Source: Akkermansiaceae bacterium (GTDB lineage Bacteria > Verrucomicrobiota > Verrucomicrobiia > Verrucomicrobiales > Akkermansiaceae). From it: a DNA stretch of 64,000 bases. Below the pieces are notes generated by a model. It worked only from the letters and a program-made list of their open reading frames with translations. It searched no databases and was not told the DNA's origin. The stretch spans positions 1 to 64,000 of the forward strand of contig SUVN01000001.1 of NCBI GenBank assembly GCA_015061985.1. Reading direction: 5' to 3'. This document shows, one piece after another, positions 9,479 to 18,176 of the stretch; position 1 is the stretch's first letter, and every line of letters begins with the position of its first letter. The position numbers and the translations under genes were made by a program.

Positions 9479-10648
9479 ATGAAACATCTTTTCTTCCCCC
9501 TGCTCGGTGCTCTGGTGGCTTTTGCCCCGCTTGCTGTCGCTGACCCGATTCTGCCCGCCGATGGTGCGGTGGAGCATTTCTCCCTGCAACAGGCAGATAA
9601 GAAAAAGAAAACAAAAAAACGCGACCCCCGCAAGGAGGCAACGCGCAAGAAAAAGGAACTGCGCGAAATGGGCGTGAAGAATGTTCGCGTGGCTTCCCCC
9701 GGTGATTGGCCCAAGGGGGTTCCCGTGCCGAAGGAGACGGTGCTGGAGAGCAAGGGACAGCAGCCCGGGGTTGGGTTTGTCTATGAGACGAATAATTACC
9801 GTTTCCATTCTCCCGTGGCACTGGATGATGCCGCCTGTGAGACGGTGGGACGTTTGTTCGAATGCGCCTACGCCGCCAACAAGGCTGTGGGTGAGGTGCT
9901 CCCTGTGCCCCGTACAGCAGATGACCGCAGTGCAAAGAAATATCTGGTCGAGCTCTGGCCTACCAAACAACAGTATATCAGCCGGGGCGCTCCCGCCGAT
10001 TCGGCCGGGTTATTCTCGTTCGCCGCGCGGCGCTCTCCTGCGGAGCAGGGGAAACCCCTCGGCCCGCTGACAGAAGCGCAGATTGCCATGGATAAGGTGA
10101 TGGTGCCTTTCGAGTCTCTGGGGTTGGGAAGCAATGGTTCTGTGGTATCGCGTGATATCAATACGCATGTGTTGGTGCACGAGCTCACCCACCAGAACTT
10201 CGTCCGCAATGGTCTGCCTATCTGGGCCAATGAGGGCTGGGCAGAGTATCTGGGCTATATCCCCTACGTGGGCGAAACGCTGGATTTTAACCGAGGCTTC
10301 TCCATGGTGCTGCATGAGGCGAAGAAACGCAACGGAACCGGTGCGTTGAATTTCCCTTTCAGCCTGGAGGAATTCCTCACCATGGATCAGCCCACCATGT
10401 ACAGCCACATGAGCGCCGGCAAGGATACCTATCTGCTCTCTGTCATGTTGATTTCATTCTACGTTCACCTGGACGGCAAGAAGGGCGTGGAAGCCATGAA
10501 AGCCTATATGCAGGCGCTGCTCGATAACTCTTCCCATGCGGATGCGGCTCAGGAGCTCATCAAACCGCATCGCGATGCCGCCAGACTCGAAAAAGATTTC
10601 ATCAAAATGTGGAAACGCAGGAAAGTCGAAGTTTCCTTTGGCAAATAA
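9479..10648 (+). CDS. Secreted HExxH zinc metallopeptidase (gluzincin type)
   Basis: A signal peptide (MKHLFFPLLGALVAFAPLAVA) is followed by a Lys/Arg-rich linker and a peptidase domain. The zinc site reads HELTH (H234, E235, H238). It is followed after 14 residues by NEGWAEYLG, where E252 is the likely third ligand, as in peptidase-MA/DUF1570-like gluzincins. The substrate is unknown; export suggests extracellular or periplasmic proteins. The frame extends upstream to 9398, but the ATG at 9479 starts directly on the signal peptide and is preferred (389 residues). A strong intrinsic terminator follows at 10676, so the gene is probably a single transcription unit. Confidence 0.8.
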   Translation: MKHLFFPLLGALVAFAPLAVADPILPADGAVEHFSLQQADKKKKTKKRDPRKEATRKKKELREMGVKNVRVASPGDWPKGVPVPKETVLESKGQQPGVGFVYETNNYRFHSPVALDDAACETVGRLFECAYAANKAVGEVLPVPRTADDRSAKKYLVELWPTKQQYISRGAPADSAGLFSFAARRSPAEQGKPLGPLTEAQIAMDKVMVPFESLGLGSNGSVVSRDINTHVLVHELTHQNFVRNGLPIWANEGWAEYLGYIPYVGETLDFNRGFSMVLHEAKKRNGTGALNFPFSLEEFLTMDQPTMYSHMSAGKDTYLLSVMLISFYVHLDGKKGVEAMKAYMQALLDNSSHADAAQELIKPHRDAARLEKDFIKMWKRRKVEVSFGK

Positions 10649-10675
10649 GCCCATTTTGGCCTCTAACATCACTTC

Positions 10676-10714
10676 TTACCGTCAGGATTTGCCCCCCTGA
10701 CGGTAATTTTTTTT
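10676..10714 (+). terminator. Intrinsic terminator after the metallopeptidase gene
   Basis: A perfect 10-base stem (TTACCGTCAG / CTGACGGTAA) with an 11-base loop is followed by eight Ts, 28 bases past the stop codon. Confidence 0.9.
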
Positions 10715-10739
10715 GTAAATTGAGAAAAAATGAACAAAT

Positions 10740-10754
10740 TTAGAATAATTCTAA
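10740..10754. promoter_or_regulatory. PerR/Fur-type operator upstream of rubrerythrin
   Basis: TTAGAATAATTCTAA is a perfect 7-1-7 inverted repeat. It has the size and base pattern of PerR boxes (consensus TTATAATNATTATAA, two mismatches that keep the symmetry). It lies 9 bases upstream of the -35 of the rubrerythrin promoter. PerR repressing a peroxide-detoxifying rubrerythrin is well known in anaerobes; the binding itself is inferred. Confidence 0.7.
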
Positions 10755-10763
10755 TAAATAAGC

Positions 10764-10792
10764 TTGACGAAAAGCGAGATAACTGGTAGTAT
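10764..10792 (+). promoter_or_regulatory. Promoter of the rubrerythrin gene
   Basis: TTGACG (10764-10769), a 17-base spacer and TAGTAT (10787-10792). Unlike many promoters in this window it leaves a leader of about 70 bases, ending in an AGGAAA ribosome site about 8 bases before the ATG at 10868. Confidence 0.75.
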
Positions 10793-10867
10793 GCGGGCAT
10801 CCCCACGGAAGCGGGGAACTTTTACATACACACACACCAAAACACACACAAGAAAGGAAACAGCACA

Positions 10868-11407
10868 ATGAAATACATTTGCACCATCTGCGGCGAGGTT
10901 GTAGAGAGCGAAGGCATGCCCGAGGTTTGCCCGGTATGCGGAGCCGATACCTTTGAGGAGATGAAGGAGACAGAGAAGAACTACGCAGATGAGCACCGCG
11001 TGGGCGTGGCTCAGGGGCTGGATGAGGAAATCGTCAAGGGCTTGCGTGAGAACTTTACCGGAGAATGCTGCGAGGTAGGCATGTACCTGGCCATGAGCCG
11101 CCAGGCAGAGCGCGACGGCTACCCGGAGGTGGCAGAGGCTTTCCGCCGCTACGCATGGGAGGAAGCTGAGCACGCCGCCAAGTTCGCTGAGCTGCTGGGA
11201 GAGGTGCTTACCAACGACACGGCAAAGAATGTGCAGATGCGCGCCGATGCCGAGTACGGAGCCTGCGCCGGTAAGATGGCCATTGCCAAGCGTGCCAAGC
11301 AGCTGGGCTACGATGCGGTGCACGACACCGTGCACGAGATGTGCAAGGATGAGGCTCGCCACGGCAAGGGCTTCGACGGCCTGCTGAAGCGCTACTTCAG
11401 TAAGTAA
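10868..11407 (+). CDS. Reverse rubrerythrin (NADH peroxidase-type, peroxide reductase)
   Basis: This 179-residue protein has its rubredoxin-like iron site at the N-terminus (C5, C8, C21, C24) and a ferritin-like di-iron domain behind it, with [29 protein letters not shown] and DEARHGKGF supplying Glu and His ligands. This swapped order is typical of reverse rubrerythrins, which reduce hydrogen peroxide with electrons from NADH through a partner and protect anaerobes during oxygen exposure. It has its own promoter, a PerR-like box and a terminator, so it is a single-gene, peroxide-inducible unit by inference. Confidence 0.93.
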   Translation: MKYICTICGEVVESEGMPEVCPVCGADTFEEMKETEKNYADEHRVGVAQGLDEEIVKGLRENFTGECCEVGMYLAMSRQAERDGYPEVAEAFRRYAWEEAEHAAKFAELLGEVLTNDTAKNVQMRADAEYGACAGKMAIAKRAKQLGYDAVHDTVHEMCKDEARHGKGFDGLLKRYFSK

Positions 11408-11437
11408 ATTTCGTTTATCATTATCATATCAGTTGAG

Positions 11438-11471
11438 GCCCAGCAGGAGTTTCTGCCTGCTGGGCTTTTTT
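11438..11471 (+). terminator. Intrinsic terminator after rubrerythrin
   Basis: A perfect 10-base stem (GCCCAGCAGG / CCTGCTGGGC) with an 8-base loop and six Ts, 31 bases past the stop. Confidence 0.92.
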
Positions 11472-11497
11472 CACATGGAGGAGGAGGAGATTTCTGC

Positions 11498-11526
11498 TTG
11501 ACGCATGAAAGCCTGCTTGATAAAAT
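11498..11526 (+). promoter_or_regulatory. Promoter of the 11560 gene pair
   Basis: TTGACG (11498-11503), 17 bases, TAAAAT (11521-11526). The predicted leader to the ATG at 11560 is about 27 bases and has no clear ribosome site. Confidence 0.6.
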
Positions 11527-11559
11527 CCGAGGGGTCTCGTTCGAGAAAATTTTATCGTT

Positions 11560-14022
11560 ATGAAAGCAGTAAAAACAATAAGTACAGGAGTTGTCCTGTT
11601 AGCTGCAACGGCGGGAGTTGTCCATCTGTGCGATGATGAGATAATTCCTTCGTTTGTCCGTAATGCCTCCGTGGCATTAGGCATCAGCAAGGCGCAGCTC
11701 GGCTCCTATATCGGCAGCAATGTTGATGGCTCTGAGTGGAAAGATACCGCAAATTTACAGAAACGGCTCTCCCGTGAGATTCTGGAGAAACTTCAGGGGC
11801 TTGGAAATTCGAACGTTAAAGCATTTTTGTCCTCTCCGCGTAATCGTCTGATGCTGGCACAGTGGCAGTTGGCAGAGAATGACCGCTGCTCTGCCGAGCT
11901 TTCCGCCAAGCGTCTGGAAGGATTGGCGAAAGAAATAGAGCGTCTCAGCAAGGAGATTGATAAGAATGAGGCTCTTATACAGAGCGGTGCAACTCTGTCC
12001 AATCGTGTTGCCAAGGTTCACAACGAAAACAAAAAGAAACTGGACATTCTGCAAAAGGAATATAAGATGCCTCACAGCATTTCAGACTTCGTGACTTCGC
12101 CGGAGAAGATGAGTTTCATGGAGCTGGTGGGCAATAATCTTGACTGGATGGAGCAGATTGTCTACAGCGGCGAGCACCAGTACGCCGCAGAGATGCTCAA
12201 CATGCTCTACGGAATGGTGAAGAAAAACCCGGAGCTGGTGTACAATCAGATGGAGCGAGACATAGCAACGGCCACGGCTCTGGAGTTTGCCCGTTACGGT
12301 TGGCAGTACGGCCGCGCTCTGGAGCGCGCTGATTATTACACCCGCCATTGGAAGGCCGGTGAGTTGAATGACGTGTTTGATACACTCCCGTTCTGGGAAC
12401 GCCGCATGGTTTGTGGTAACAAGGGTGACAACGATTTCGGCAGTCTCGAAAGTCTGGAATGGCTGTTGGAAAATGTGAGCCTGCCGGCCGAATCATACAC
12501 GGGCGCATGCTGGTATTGCGCTTATCGTCTTTTCAATCCCTACGGCGAGAGTATTCACGGTTCCGGGTACGTGGAGCCTTATGCCGATATCTACGGTGAG
12601 AACCGAGCTCGTTTCACCTATGAAATAGGCGGTGTCTGCGGTAGCCTTTCGCACTTTGGTGCCTTTGCTGCCCTGGCAAACGGTGTGCCGGCCATGACTG
12701 CCGGCGAGCCGGGGCACTGCGCCTATATCGTGCGATACGGGAACAGATGGGTGCCGGCCTATTCTCTGAGCTGGGAACGCGGTCTGCACTGGCAGCCCAT
12801 GAAAGATGTGTACGTGTATTCTTCCCTGCACATGATGGAGGAAGCTGCCTCTGCCGAGCAGAAGGAGGCCACGGCTCTGTCGCAGGCATATCGTACACTG
12901 GCTGCGGTCTATACCGGTGAAAAGAAAATCGACAAAGCCATTGAGTGTTTTGAAAAAGCAGTGGAAGCCCAGCCGCTCAACTACACGGCGTGGCGGGAAT
13001 ATGCGGCATTGCTGGCGGCAGAACAGCCCACTTCTGCTGCTGCCTGGAAACAGATAAACAATAAGCTCTGCTCGAAGCTCGTTGCCCGCTACCCTGAGGT
13101 CGCCGCCGTGCTGATGCAGAAATTTATTTATCCCGGTATGGCTAAGGCCATGGCAGGTACTCCGGATGCCCGGCTGGAAGCATGCAGGCTCTTCTGGAAG
13201 AGCGTGAAAGAAATGGGGGTAGACCGCTGGCGCATCGAGGAGCTGCTCAATAATCAGCAGAAGCTGGTCTGCGAAGGGGCAGAGGCGGAGATGAAGCTTA
13301 CTTTCTTTGATGCCATGCTGGAGGAGATGACATCTGCCAAGGATTATGCTCCCGTCGCTCTCAGCTGGGGCAACAATCTCAGCTCCAAAATGAACGAACA
13401 GGAACGCTCCCGTCTGATGAAGAGCATGATTGCCGCCATCGGCGGCAGCAATGCTGCCCCGGAGGAACGTGTGAAGCTCCTTGCTCCCATCATTCAGGCG
13501 GCAGAAGCCGCTCGTGACCTCACGACCTTCCAGTCCCTTGCCAGGATGCTGCCGGAGGAATTCACGAATCCCAAGGACAAAATTCCCGCCCATAAGCCGT
13601 TCCCCGGCAAGCTTATGTCGAGGGGGGGCATGGTCTGGACCAGCTCTACCTCCCAGTGGGACAAGGTGTGTGCACACTGGGGACTGCTGGAACCCACCGT
13701 GGGCGGTCAGTTCCACACGGCGAAGGACAATCCCGCATGGGTGGTGGTGCAACTGCCCAGACAGGCTAAGATAACAGGTGTCTCCGTCATGGGTACAACC
13801 GGTAACCACCACCGTCTCAATGGTATGAAGGTTCAGATTTCTGAAACGGGTAAGGACGGTGATTGGAAGGATGTAGGTGTCTTCACCAAGACCGGAGGTC
13901 GCGAGTTCCGTGCCGAGGTTTCCGGCCTTCCTGCCGCCAAATACGTTCGTATCCTTCGTCCGGGCGGTCCGGAGTTTTTCCACCTCTCCGGTATCTTCAT
14001 CTATGGTGAACAGGCTGCATAA
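11560..14022 (+). CDS. Large exported protein with transglutaminase-like core, TPR segment and discoidin-like C-terminus
   Basis: The N-terminus (MKAVKTISTGVVLLAATAGVVHL) is a signal peptide or anchor. A helical, charged region follows to about residue 240. A papain/transglutaminase-like core has GGVCGSLSHFGAFAALANGVPA (C360) followed by GEPGHCAYIV (H386), in the order expected for a Cys-His pair. A TPR-like segment follows at about 440-490 (AVYTGEKKIDKAIECFEKAV). The last 120 residues resemble an F5/8 type C beta-sandwich that usually binds glycans (NPAWVVVQLPRQAKITGVSV, VRILRPGGPEFFHL). The substrate is unknown. The next gene starts 24 bases later and is also secreted, so the two probably act together. 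Confidence 0.6.
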   Translation: MKAVKTISTGVVLLAATAGVVHLCDDEIIPSFVRNASVALGISKAQLGSYIGSNVDGSEWKDTANLQKRLSREILEKLQGLGNSNVKAFLSSPRNRLMLAQWQLAENDRCSAELSAKRLEGLAKEIERLSKEIDKNEALIQSGATLSNRVAKVHNENKKKLDILQKEYKMPHSISDFVTSPEKMSFMELVGNNLDWMEQIVYSGEHQYAAEMLNMLYGMVKKNPELVYNQMERDIATATALEFARYGWQYGRALERADYYTRHWKAGELNDVFDTLPFWERRMVCGNKGDNDFGSLESLEWLLENVSLPAESYTGACWYCAYRLFNPYGESIHGSGYVEPYADIYGENRARFTYEIGGVCGSLSHFGAFAALANGVPAMTAGEPGHCAYIVRYGNRWVPAYSLSWERGLHWQPMKDVYVYSSLHMMEEAASAEQKEATALSQAYRTLAAVYTGEKKIDKAIECFEKAVEAQPLNYTAWREYAALLAAEQPTSAAAWKQINNKLCSKLVARYPEVAAVLMQKFIYPGMAKAMAGTPDARLEACRLFWKSVKEMGVDRWRIEELLNNQQKLVCEGAEAEMKLTFFDAMLEEMTSAKDYAPVALSWGNNLSSKMNEQERSRLMKSMIAAIGGSNAAPEERVKLLAPIIQAAEAARDLTTFQSLARMLPEEFTNPKDKIPAHKPFPGKLMSRGGMVWTSSTSQWDKVCAHWGLLEPTVGGQFHTAKDNPAWVVVQLPRQAKITGVSVMGTTGNHHRLNGMKVQISETGKDGDWKDVGVFTKTGGREFRAEVSGLPAAKYVRILRPGGPEFFHLSGIFIYGEQAA

Positions 14023-14046
14023 ACAATTAATCGCATAGAAATGATT

Positions 14047-15270
14047 ATGAAAAAATCTCTTATAACCACTCTTCTGGCGCTGAGCCTGATTCCCTGTGCG
14101 CAGGCTGCCAAAGTAGTGAAAAATTATGATGAGGCACAGGCCGTGCTGACTGACGATGGTTATGTGCTGGTTGTCTATCCCGAGGACTGGAGCAAAAAGG
14201 GCAAGGCGGCCGGGCTCAAATACCTCAAGTCCGAGGCTGTGCTGAAAGCCGCCGGAGATGCTGTTATCATTCCTGTTCCCCGCCATCAGGTGTCGGATGA
14301 GAAAGTGCAGACAGAGCGCAAGGCTCTATTGGGTAAGCTTCCCCTGCCGGGTGCCAAGTCATACCCCGCTTTTATCTTGTTGGATAAGAACGGCTGGCAC
14401 TATGCAACCGTAGATGCTCCGTTCCTGCGCAGCGGGGATGATAAAAAGGCGGCTGCCGAATTGCAGAAGTGCATCACATCAAAGCGCGAGCAGGACAAGT
14501 TGCTTGCCGAGGCCGCCGAGACGAAAGACCCGCTGCTCAAGGCTCGCAAGTTGGGTCGCGCTGCTGAGTTGCCGGGTATCAACCGTCCCAAGGATATCCA
14601 GAAAAAGATTAAGGAGGTAGACCCGGAGGATAAGTCCGGCTACACCCGTCGTCTGGCATACCAGGCATCTGCTCATGCCGAGGGAATGGTCAATAAAAAA
14701 GATAAGACGCCTCTGGAGAAAATTGCCGAGCTGGAAGCCATGCTGGAAGACTCTGCCTACACCAATGAGCAGAAACAGGGTATTGCCGCCACCTGCATCG
14801 GCATGATGCGCCGCTCCGGCGACCCTGCTCAGATGAAGCGCATCCCGCTCATGGCTGAGAAAATGCGCAGCTATGCGCCGGATACTGTGCAGGCCAAGTC
14901 TGCCTCCATCGCCGTGCGTCAGTGGGTGCGCCAGCTCAGCCTCAGCGATGGCTGGAGTCCCAACGTGCTGCCGCGCGACAATAAACCCACTCCGTTGGAT
15001 GGGCCCATTCCTGTCAAGGAACCGGGTACCTATGAGGTGACTTTCACCTATACCGCAGGTGCTCAGGCTCTCGGCATTGCCGCTGTGGAGCTGTATGACG
15101 GCTCCAAAAAGGTGTGCGAAGACCGCCACAACGGCAGCACCGGTCACAAGAGCTCCAACAATGTGTACGTGCTCAAGGTGCCGACCAGAGTAACGCTGCC
15201 GCGTCTGGTGGTGACCTTCAATCAGAAGAACTTCGATACGCACGGCACCATTACCGTCACGAAGAAGTGA
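14047..15270 (+). CDS. Secreted protein of unknown function with thioredoxin-like N-terminus
   Basis: A signal peptide (MKKSLITTLLALSLIPCAQA) begins this 407-residue protein. Residues 20-135 read like a thioredoxin fold (GYVLVVYPEDWSKKG, SYPAFILLDKNGWHYA) but lack a CxxC motif, so a redox role is unlikely. A helical middle part follows, then a C-terminal beta-rich domain (GTYEVTFTYTAG, RLVVTFNQKNFDTHGTITV). An ATG two codons upstream (14041) is possible; 14047 sits directly on the signal peptide. It is downstream of, and probably co-transcribed with, the large exported protein at 11560. No family was recognised. Confidence 0.6.
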   Translation: MKKSLITTLLALSLIPCAQAAKVVKNYDEAQAVLTDDGYVLVVYPEDWSKKGKAAGLKYLKSEAVLKAAGDAVIIPVPRHQVSDEKVQTERKALLGKLPLPGAKSYPAFILLDKNGWHYATVDAPFLRSGDDKKAAAELQKCITSKREQDKLLAEAAETKDPLLKARKLGRAAELPGINRPKDIQKKIKEVDPEDKSGYTRRLAYQASAHAEGMVNKKDKTPLEKIAELEAMLEDSAYTNEQKQGIAATCIGMMRRSGDPAQMKRIPLMAEKMRSYAPDTVQAKSASIAVRQWVRQLSLSDGWSPNVLPRDNKPTPLDGPIPVKEPGTYEVTFTYTAGAQALGIAAVELYDGSKKVCEDRHNGSTGHKSSNNVYVLKVPTRVTLPRLVVTFNQKNFDTHGTITVTKK

Positions 15271-15302
15271 TTCGGGGCTTCTGCCACATCCTGTTCTTTT
15301 TC

Positions 15303-15333
15303 ACCTCCGGGTCATATGACCTGGAGGTTTTTT
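15303..15333 (+). terminator. Intrinsic terminator of the 11560-15270 unit
   Basis: ACCTCC...GGAGGT closes a long stem whose inner part GGTCATATGACC is palindromic. Six Ts follow, 32 bases after the stop. Confidence 0.85.
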
Positions 15334-15341
15334 CAGGCCAC

Positions 15342-15375
15342 AGAAAAGCCCCCGCCGATTTGCATCGGCGGGGGC
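15342..15375 (-). terminator. Intrinsic terminator of the GH20-Sel1 operon
   Basis: A perfect 12-base GC-rich stem (GCCCCCGCCGAT / ATCGGCGGGGGC, loop TTGC). On the minus strand it is followed by TTTTCT. It lies back to back with the plus-strand terminator. Confidence 0.85.
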
Positions 15376-15398
15376 GTTGAGGAAATGTTGTTCTCTCT

Positions 15399-15749
15399 TC
15401 AGGAGGCGCTCTGTTGCAGCATGGCCTGAGCCATCAGGTTGCCGTGCTGTGCCGCATATTGCAGCGCCAGAATGGCTTTCTCCTCATCTTTGTCGATGAG
15501 TCGCCCCTCCAGAAAGCACATAGCCATCACGAAGAGTGCGACGTGGTCACCGCCCTGTGCAGCGCTTTCCAAATCTGCCAGATCCGTTCGGGTCTTGAGC
15601 CGGGCAAAATAGATACGGGCCAGCTGGTTCTGCGCCTCTGCATGCCCGGCAAAAGCCGCTTTGCGGAGGTGCTCTGCGCCTTCCGCCGCGCGTCCCTCGC
15701 GGAACGCGGCGGCACCGGCTTCAAAGTTCTGCTGGGGTGTGGTATCCAT
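15399..15749 (-). CDS. Small Sel1-repeat protein
   Basis: This 116-residue protein is made almost entirely of Sel1/TPR-like helical repeats. AAFREGRAAEGAEHLRKAAF, the AGHAEAQNQLARIYF stretch and ALQYAAQHGNLMAQAML show the alternating Ala/Gly pattern. Such proteins mediate protein-protein contacts. No signal peptide is visible. The ATG at 15749 overlaps the GH20 stop by one base (TGATG), which indicates translational coupling to the hexosaminidase gene; a GTG one codon upstream is possible. The specific partner is unknown. Confidence 0.75.
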   Translation of the reverse strand: MDTTPQQNFEAGAAAFREGRAAEGAEHLRKAAFAGHAEAQNQLARIYFARLKTRTDLADLESAAQGGDHVALFVMAMCFLEGRLIDKDEEKAILALQYAAQHGNLMAQAMLQQSAS

Positions 15750-18073
15750 CACTTCTGAATAGTGGGGTCAACCGTCAGGCTATAGACCTTGCCTTTGAAT
15801 GAACTTCCCAGCACATCCAGCGGCAGCATGACATTGGTATTGATGGCCTCGATTGTCTCGTTGCGCCCCATCAGCTCAAGTTTACCACAGGGTTGACCAT
15901 CGATGAGCAGCGTCACTTCACGCAATTCATCCGTACGGATGTTCTTGCTTTCCGGTGCCTTGCCTTTTTCCACGGGGGTGCGGGTGGCAACCAGTTCCAG
16001 GCGCACGCGCTTGCCCACGGGAAGCTTGACACCGAAGCTGAACTCCATTGAGTCTGAGCGACGGATGCCGATAGTCCCGTCTTTCATGGCTATGAGCAGT
16101 TTGCCCCAGGCAGATTCCAACAGAACCTGTTCTTCTCCCGCTGCGGGAGACTCCGACAGTTCCAGCTCTATGCTCATGTGGTAGTTCGGCGCAAGTGTAC
16201 CCTGATTCAGTTGCATGGGTATGCTCTGAACCGAGACGGAGAGCGGGGTTTCCTGCTGACGGAAGTTGAGGGTGGTTCCGGGGGCATCGCCTATGGTGTC
16301 GGCAGCATTCTTCATCTCATCAAACGGGGTCGTCAGTTCAGCCTTGCCCCATGCCTTGGAGCTGACCACCTGCACGGAATCGCGCACCATATCAGCAATG
16401 TCGTAGATGCCGTAGCCGTTGTATCGGCGGTCGGTCATATCCTGCCACACGGCAAAGGTGCAGCCCAACAGCCGGGGGTGTCCTGCCGGCAGGGTTTCGT
16501 TTCCGATGACATTGGGCTTCCAACTGTTGTATACCCACTTGTGGTTCAAGTCCATGCGGTAGTATTTGGCTTCCGGCACGATGTAGAGGGCTCCGTCATT
16601 GGTGTTGATGACATCAAATCCCTGATTGACAGAATCCCACGCTTTTGCCCAGTCGCTGCTCCAGAGATTCATCTGAACCCCTTCGGCGAGCACGGGAGTC
16701 TTACCTTTCTTGGTGTTGAGACTGCCCCAGATACGGGGGGTATAGCCGCGACTCTTTACATGCTTCAGCAATCCGTCAGCAAACTTGCGGTAATCTTCCG
16801 CTGCACCGAAGAATTCATCTGCCCCCACGTGTACCACGTTGCATCCCCCGAATACAGGCTGTTCATTGCCTCGGGGCAGCAGATATTCATCGAACACTCT
16901 GCTGATGAATTTGACCGTTTCCGGATTGGCGGCGTCCAGCATCTCACAACGGCGTTTATCATGATTCATCGGTCCCTGATAAATCAAATCCGGGCGCACT
17001 CGGGTAAAGGACAGAGCGTGACCGGGGGCATCAAGCTCCGGAATGATATTGACATTGTATCCGGCGGCGAATGCAATGAACTCTGCAAACTCTTTCTTGG
17101 AGTAAGACAAATCCTGCGCCGTCAGCGGGGTACCATCCGCGCCCTTGACATCGGATTCCAATCGGAACGCGCTGTAGCTCTTCCGGAACGGGTCAAGCTT
17201 TAAGTTCACGTAGTCCTCATGGAAGATGTAGTTGTTGTTGATGGTGAGGTGCAGCTCATTCATCTTGTACCAGGCCATGGTTTTGACCAGATTCTTCAGG
17301 TAATCCATGGGTACGGGGAGTCGGGCAATATCCAGCATGAAGCCGCGCAGACCGAATCGCGGAGCATCCTCAGCCTTACCGCAGGGCAGGGCACCCTTGC
17401 CGCTGACTATCATCTGCAGCAGGGAACGGGTACCCCAAAATAAGCCTTTTTCCGTATCGGCAACCAGTTGCACACCATTCGGGGTGATACTCAGCGCATA
17501 GCCCTCATCACCCAGACGACAGTCGCTCTCCGTTGTGAGAACAATATCGGCAGTCTCACCTTCCGAAACAGGTATAATACGAGTCTGCTGCTGCGTTGCC
17601 TTGTGGACGATTTGTTGCAATTCTTCAGTAAATTTATCAGCAAAGTCTGCCGTGCAGCGTACACGGATGACGGCGGGCAAACGGTAGTGCCCCTCTGCTC
17701 CATGCCAGTTCAGTAGCTCCGGAATGACTACGGGCTTAGGATTTTGCGTCGAGGCAACGCATCCCGGAGTTGTGGGCACGGTGACAGCGTAATCTCGGCT
17801 CACCACCTTCTGGTCACCCCGTTGCACCTCGAAACTGATGTGAACGGGAGTATCTTCAATTACGGGACGAATATTGCCTTCCTTATCAATAATGTGCTCG
17901 TAATCTGCACCAAGAATGCGGACTTCTGCACCGGGAATAACCGGCATCTCAAGCTTCTTTGCACCGGAAGCAGGGTTCTGCACAGTCAGAGCATCTGCAA
18001 GTGTCTGCAAATCATTACCCACAAGCGGGGCTGCTGTGAGAGCCGTCAACATGAGGAGGTCGATTTTTCTCAT
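15749..18073 (-). CDS. Secreted GH20 beta-N-acetylhexosaminidase
   Basis: GH20 enzymes release terminal N-acetylglucosamine or N-acetylgalactosamine by substrate-assisted catalysis. The N-terminus carries a signal peptide (MRKIDLLMLTALTAAPLVG). A beta-sandwich region and the GH20b domain with GYALSITPNGVQL and AGLFWG-like GLFWGTRSLLQM follow. The catalytic barrel starts at GLRGFMLDIAR, and the catalytic Asp-Glu pair is D419-E420 in HVGADEFFG. The C-terminal 150 residues form a further beta-rich domain (VRLELVA, EVTLLIDGQPCGKLEL). In an Akkermansia-like organism a role in mucin glycan trimming is likely. The -10 lies 9 bases before the ATG, so the mRNA is predicted to be almost leaderless. Confidence 0.93.
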   Translation of the reverse strand: MRKIDLLMLTALTAAPLVGNDLQTLADALTVQNPASGAKKLEMPVIPGAEVRILGADYEHIIDKEGNIRPVIEDTPVHISFEVQRGDQKVVSRDYAVTVPTTPGCVASTQNPKPVVIPELLNWHGAEGHYRLPAVIRVRCTADFADKFTEELQQIVHKATQQQTRIIPVSEGETADIVLTTESDCRLGDEGYALSITPNGVQLVADTEKGLFWGTRSLLQMIVSGKGALPCGKAEDAPRFGLRGFMLDIARLPVPMDYLKNLVKTMAWYKMNELHLTINNNYIFHEDYVNLKLDPFRKSYSAFRLESDVKGADGTPLTAQDLSYSKKEFAEFIAFAAGYNVNIIPELDAPGHALSFTRVRPDLIYQGPMNHDKRRCEMLDAANPETVKFISRVFDEYLLPRGNEQPVFGGCNVVHVGADEFFGAAEDYRKFADGLLKHVKSRGYTPRIWGSLNTKKGKTPVLAEGVQMNLWSSDWAKAWDSVNQGFDVINTNDGALYIVPEAKYYRMDLNHKWVYNSWKPNVIGNETLPAGHPRLLGCTFAVWQDMTDRRYNGYGIYDIADMVRDSVQVVSSKAWGKAELTTPFDEMKNAADTIGDAPGTTLNFRQQETPLSVSVQSIPMQLNQGTLAPNYHMSIELELSESPAAGEEQVLLESAWGKLLIAMKDGTIGIRRSDSMEFSFGVKLPVGKRVRLELVATRTPVEKGKAPESKNIRTDELREVTLLIDGQPCGKLELMGRNETIEAINTNVMLPLDVLGSSFKGKVYSLTVDPTIQK

Positions 18074-18082
18074 ATGTCGGGC

Positions 18083-18110
18083 ATTATACCATATATAACC
18101 CTCGGGTCAA
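18083..18110 (-). promoter_or_regulatory. Promoter of the GH20 gene
   Basis: TTGACC (18105-18110), a 16-base spacer and a perfect TATAAT (18083-18088) on the minus strand. Nine bases remain to the ATG at 18073. Confidence 0.75.
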
Positions 18111-18176
18111 GTTAAAACTGTACCTCCAAGTGAACCACCTGATTGGTTGGTTGTAAGCATTACAACATGCGATGAG

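Noticed and set aside
12493..14286. 597-codon open frame on the minus strand
   Set aside because: It crosses two secreted-protein genes with clear signal peptides on the other strand and has no coherent domain.
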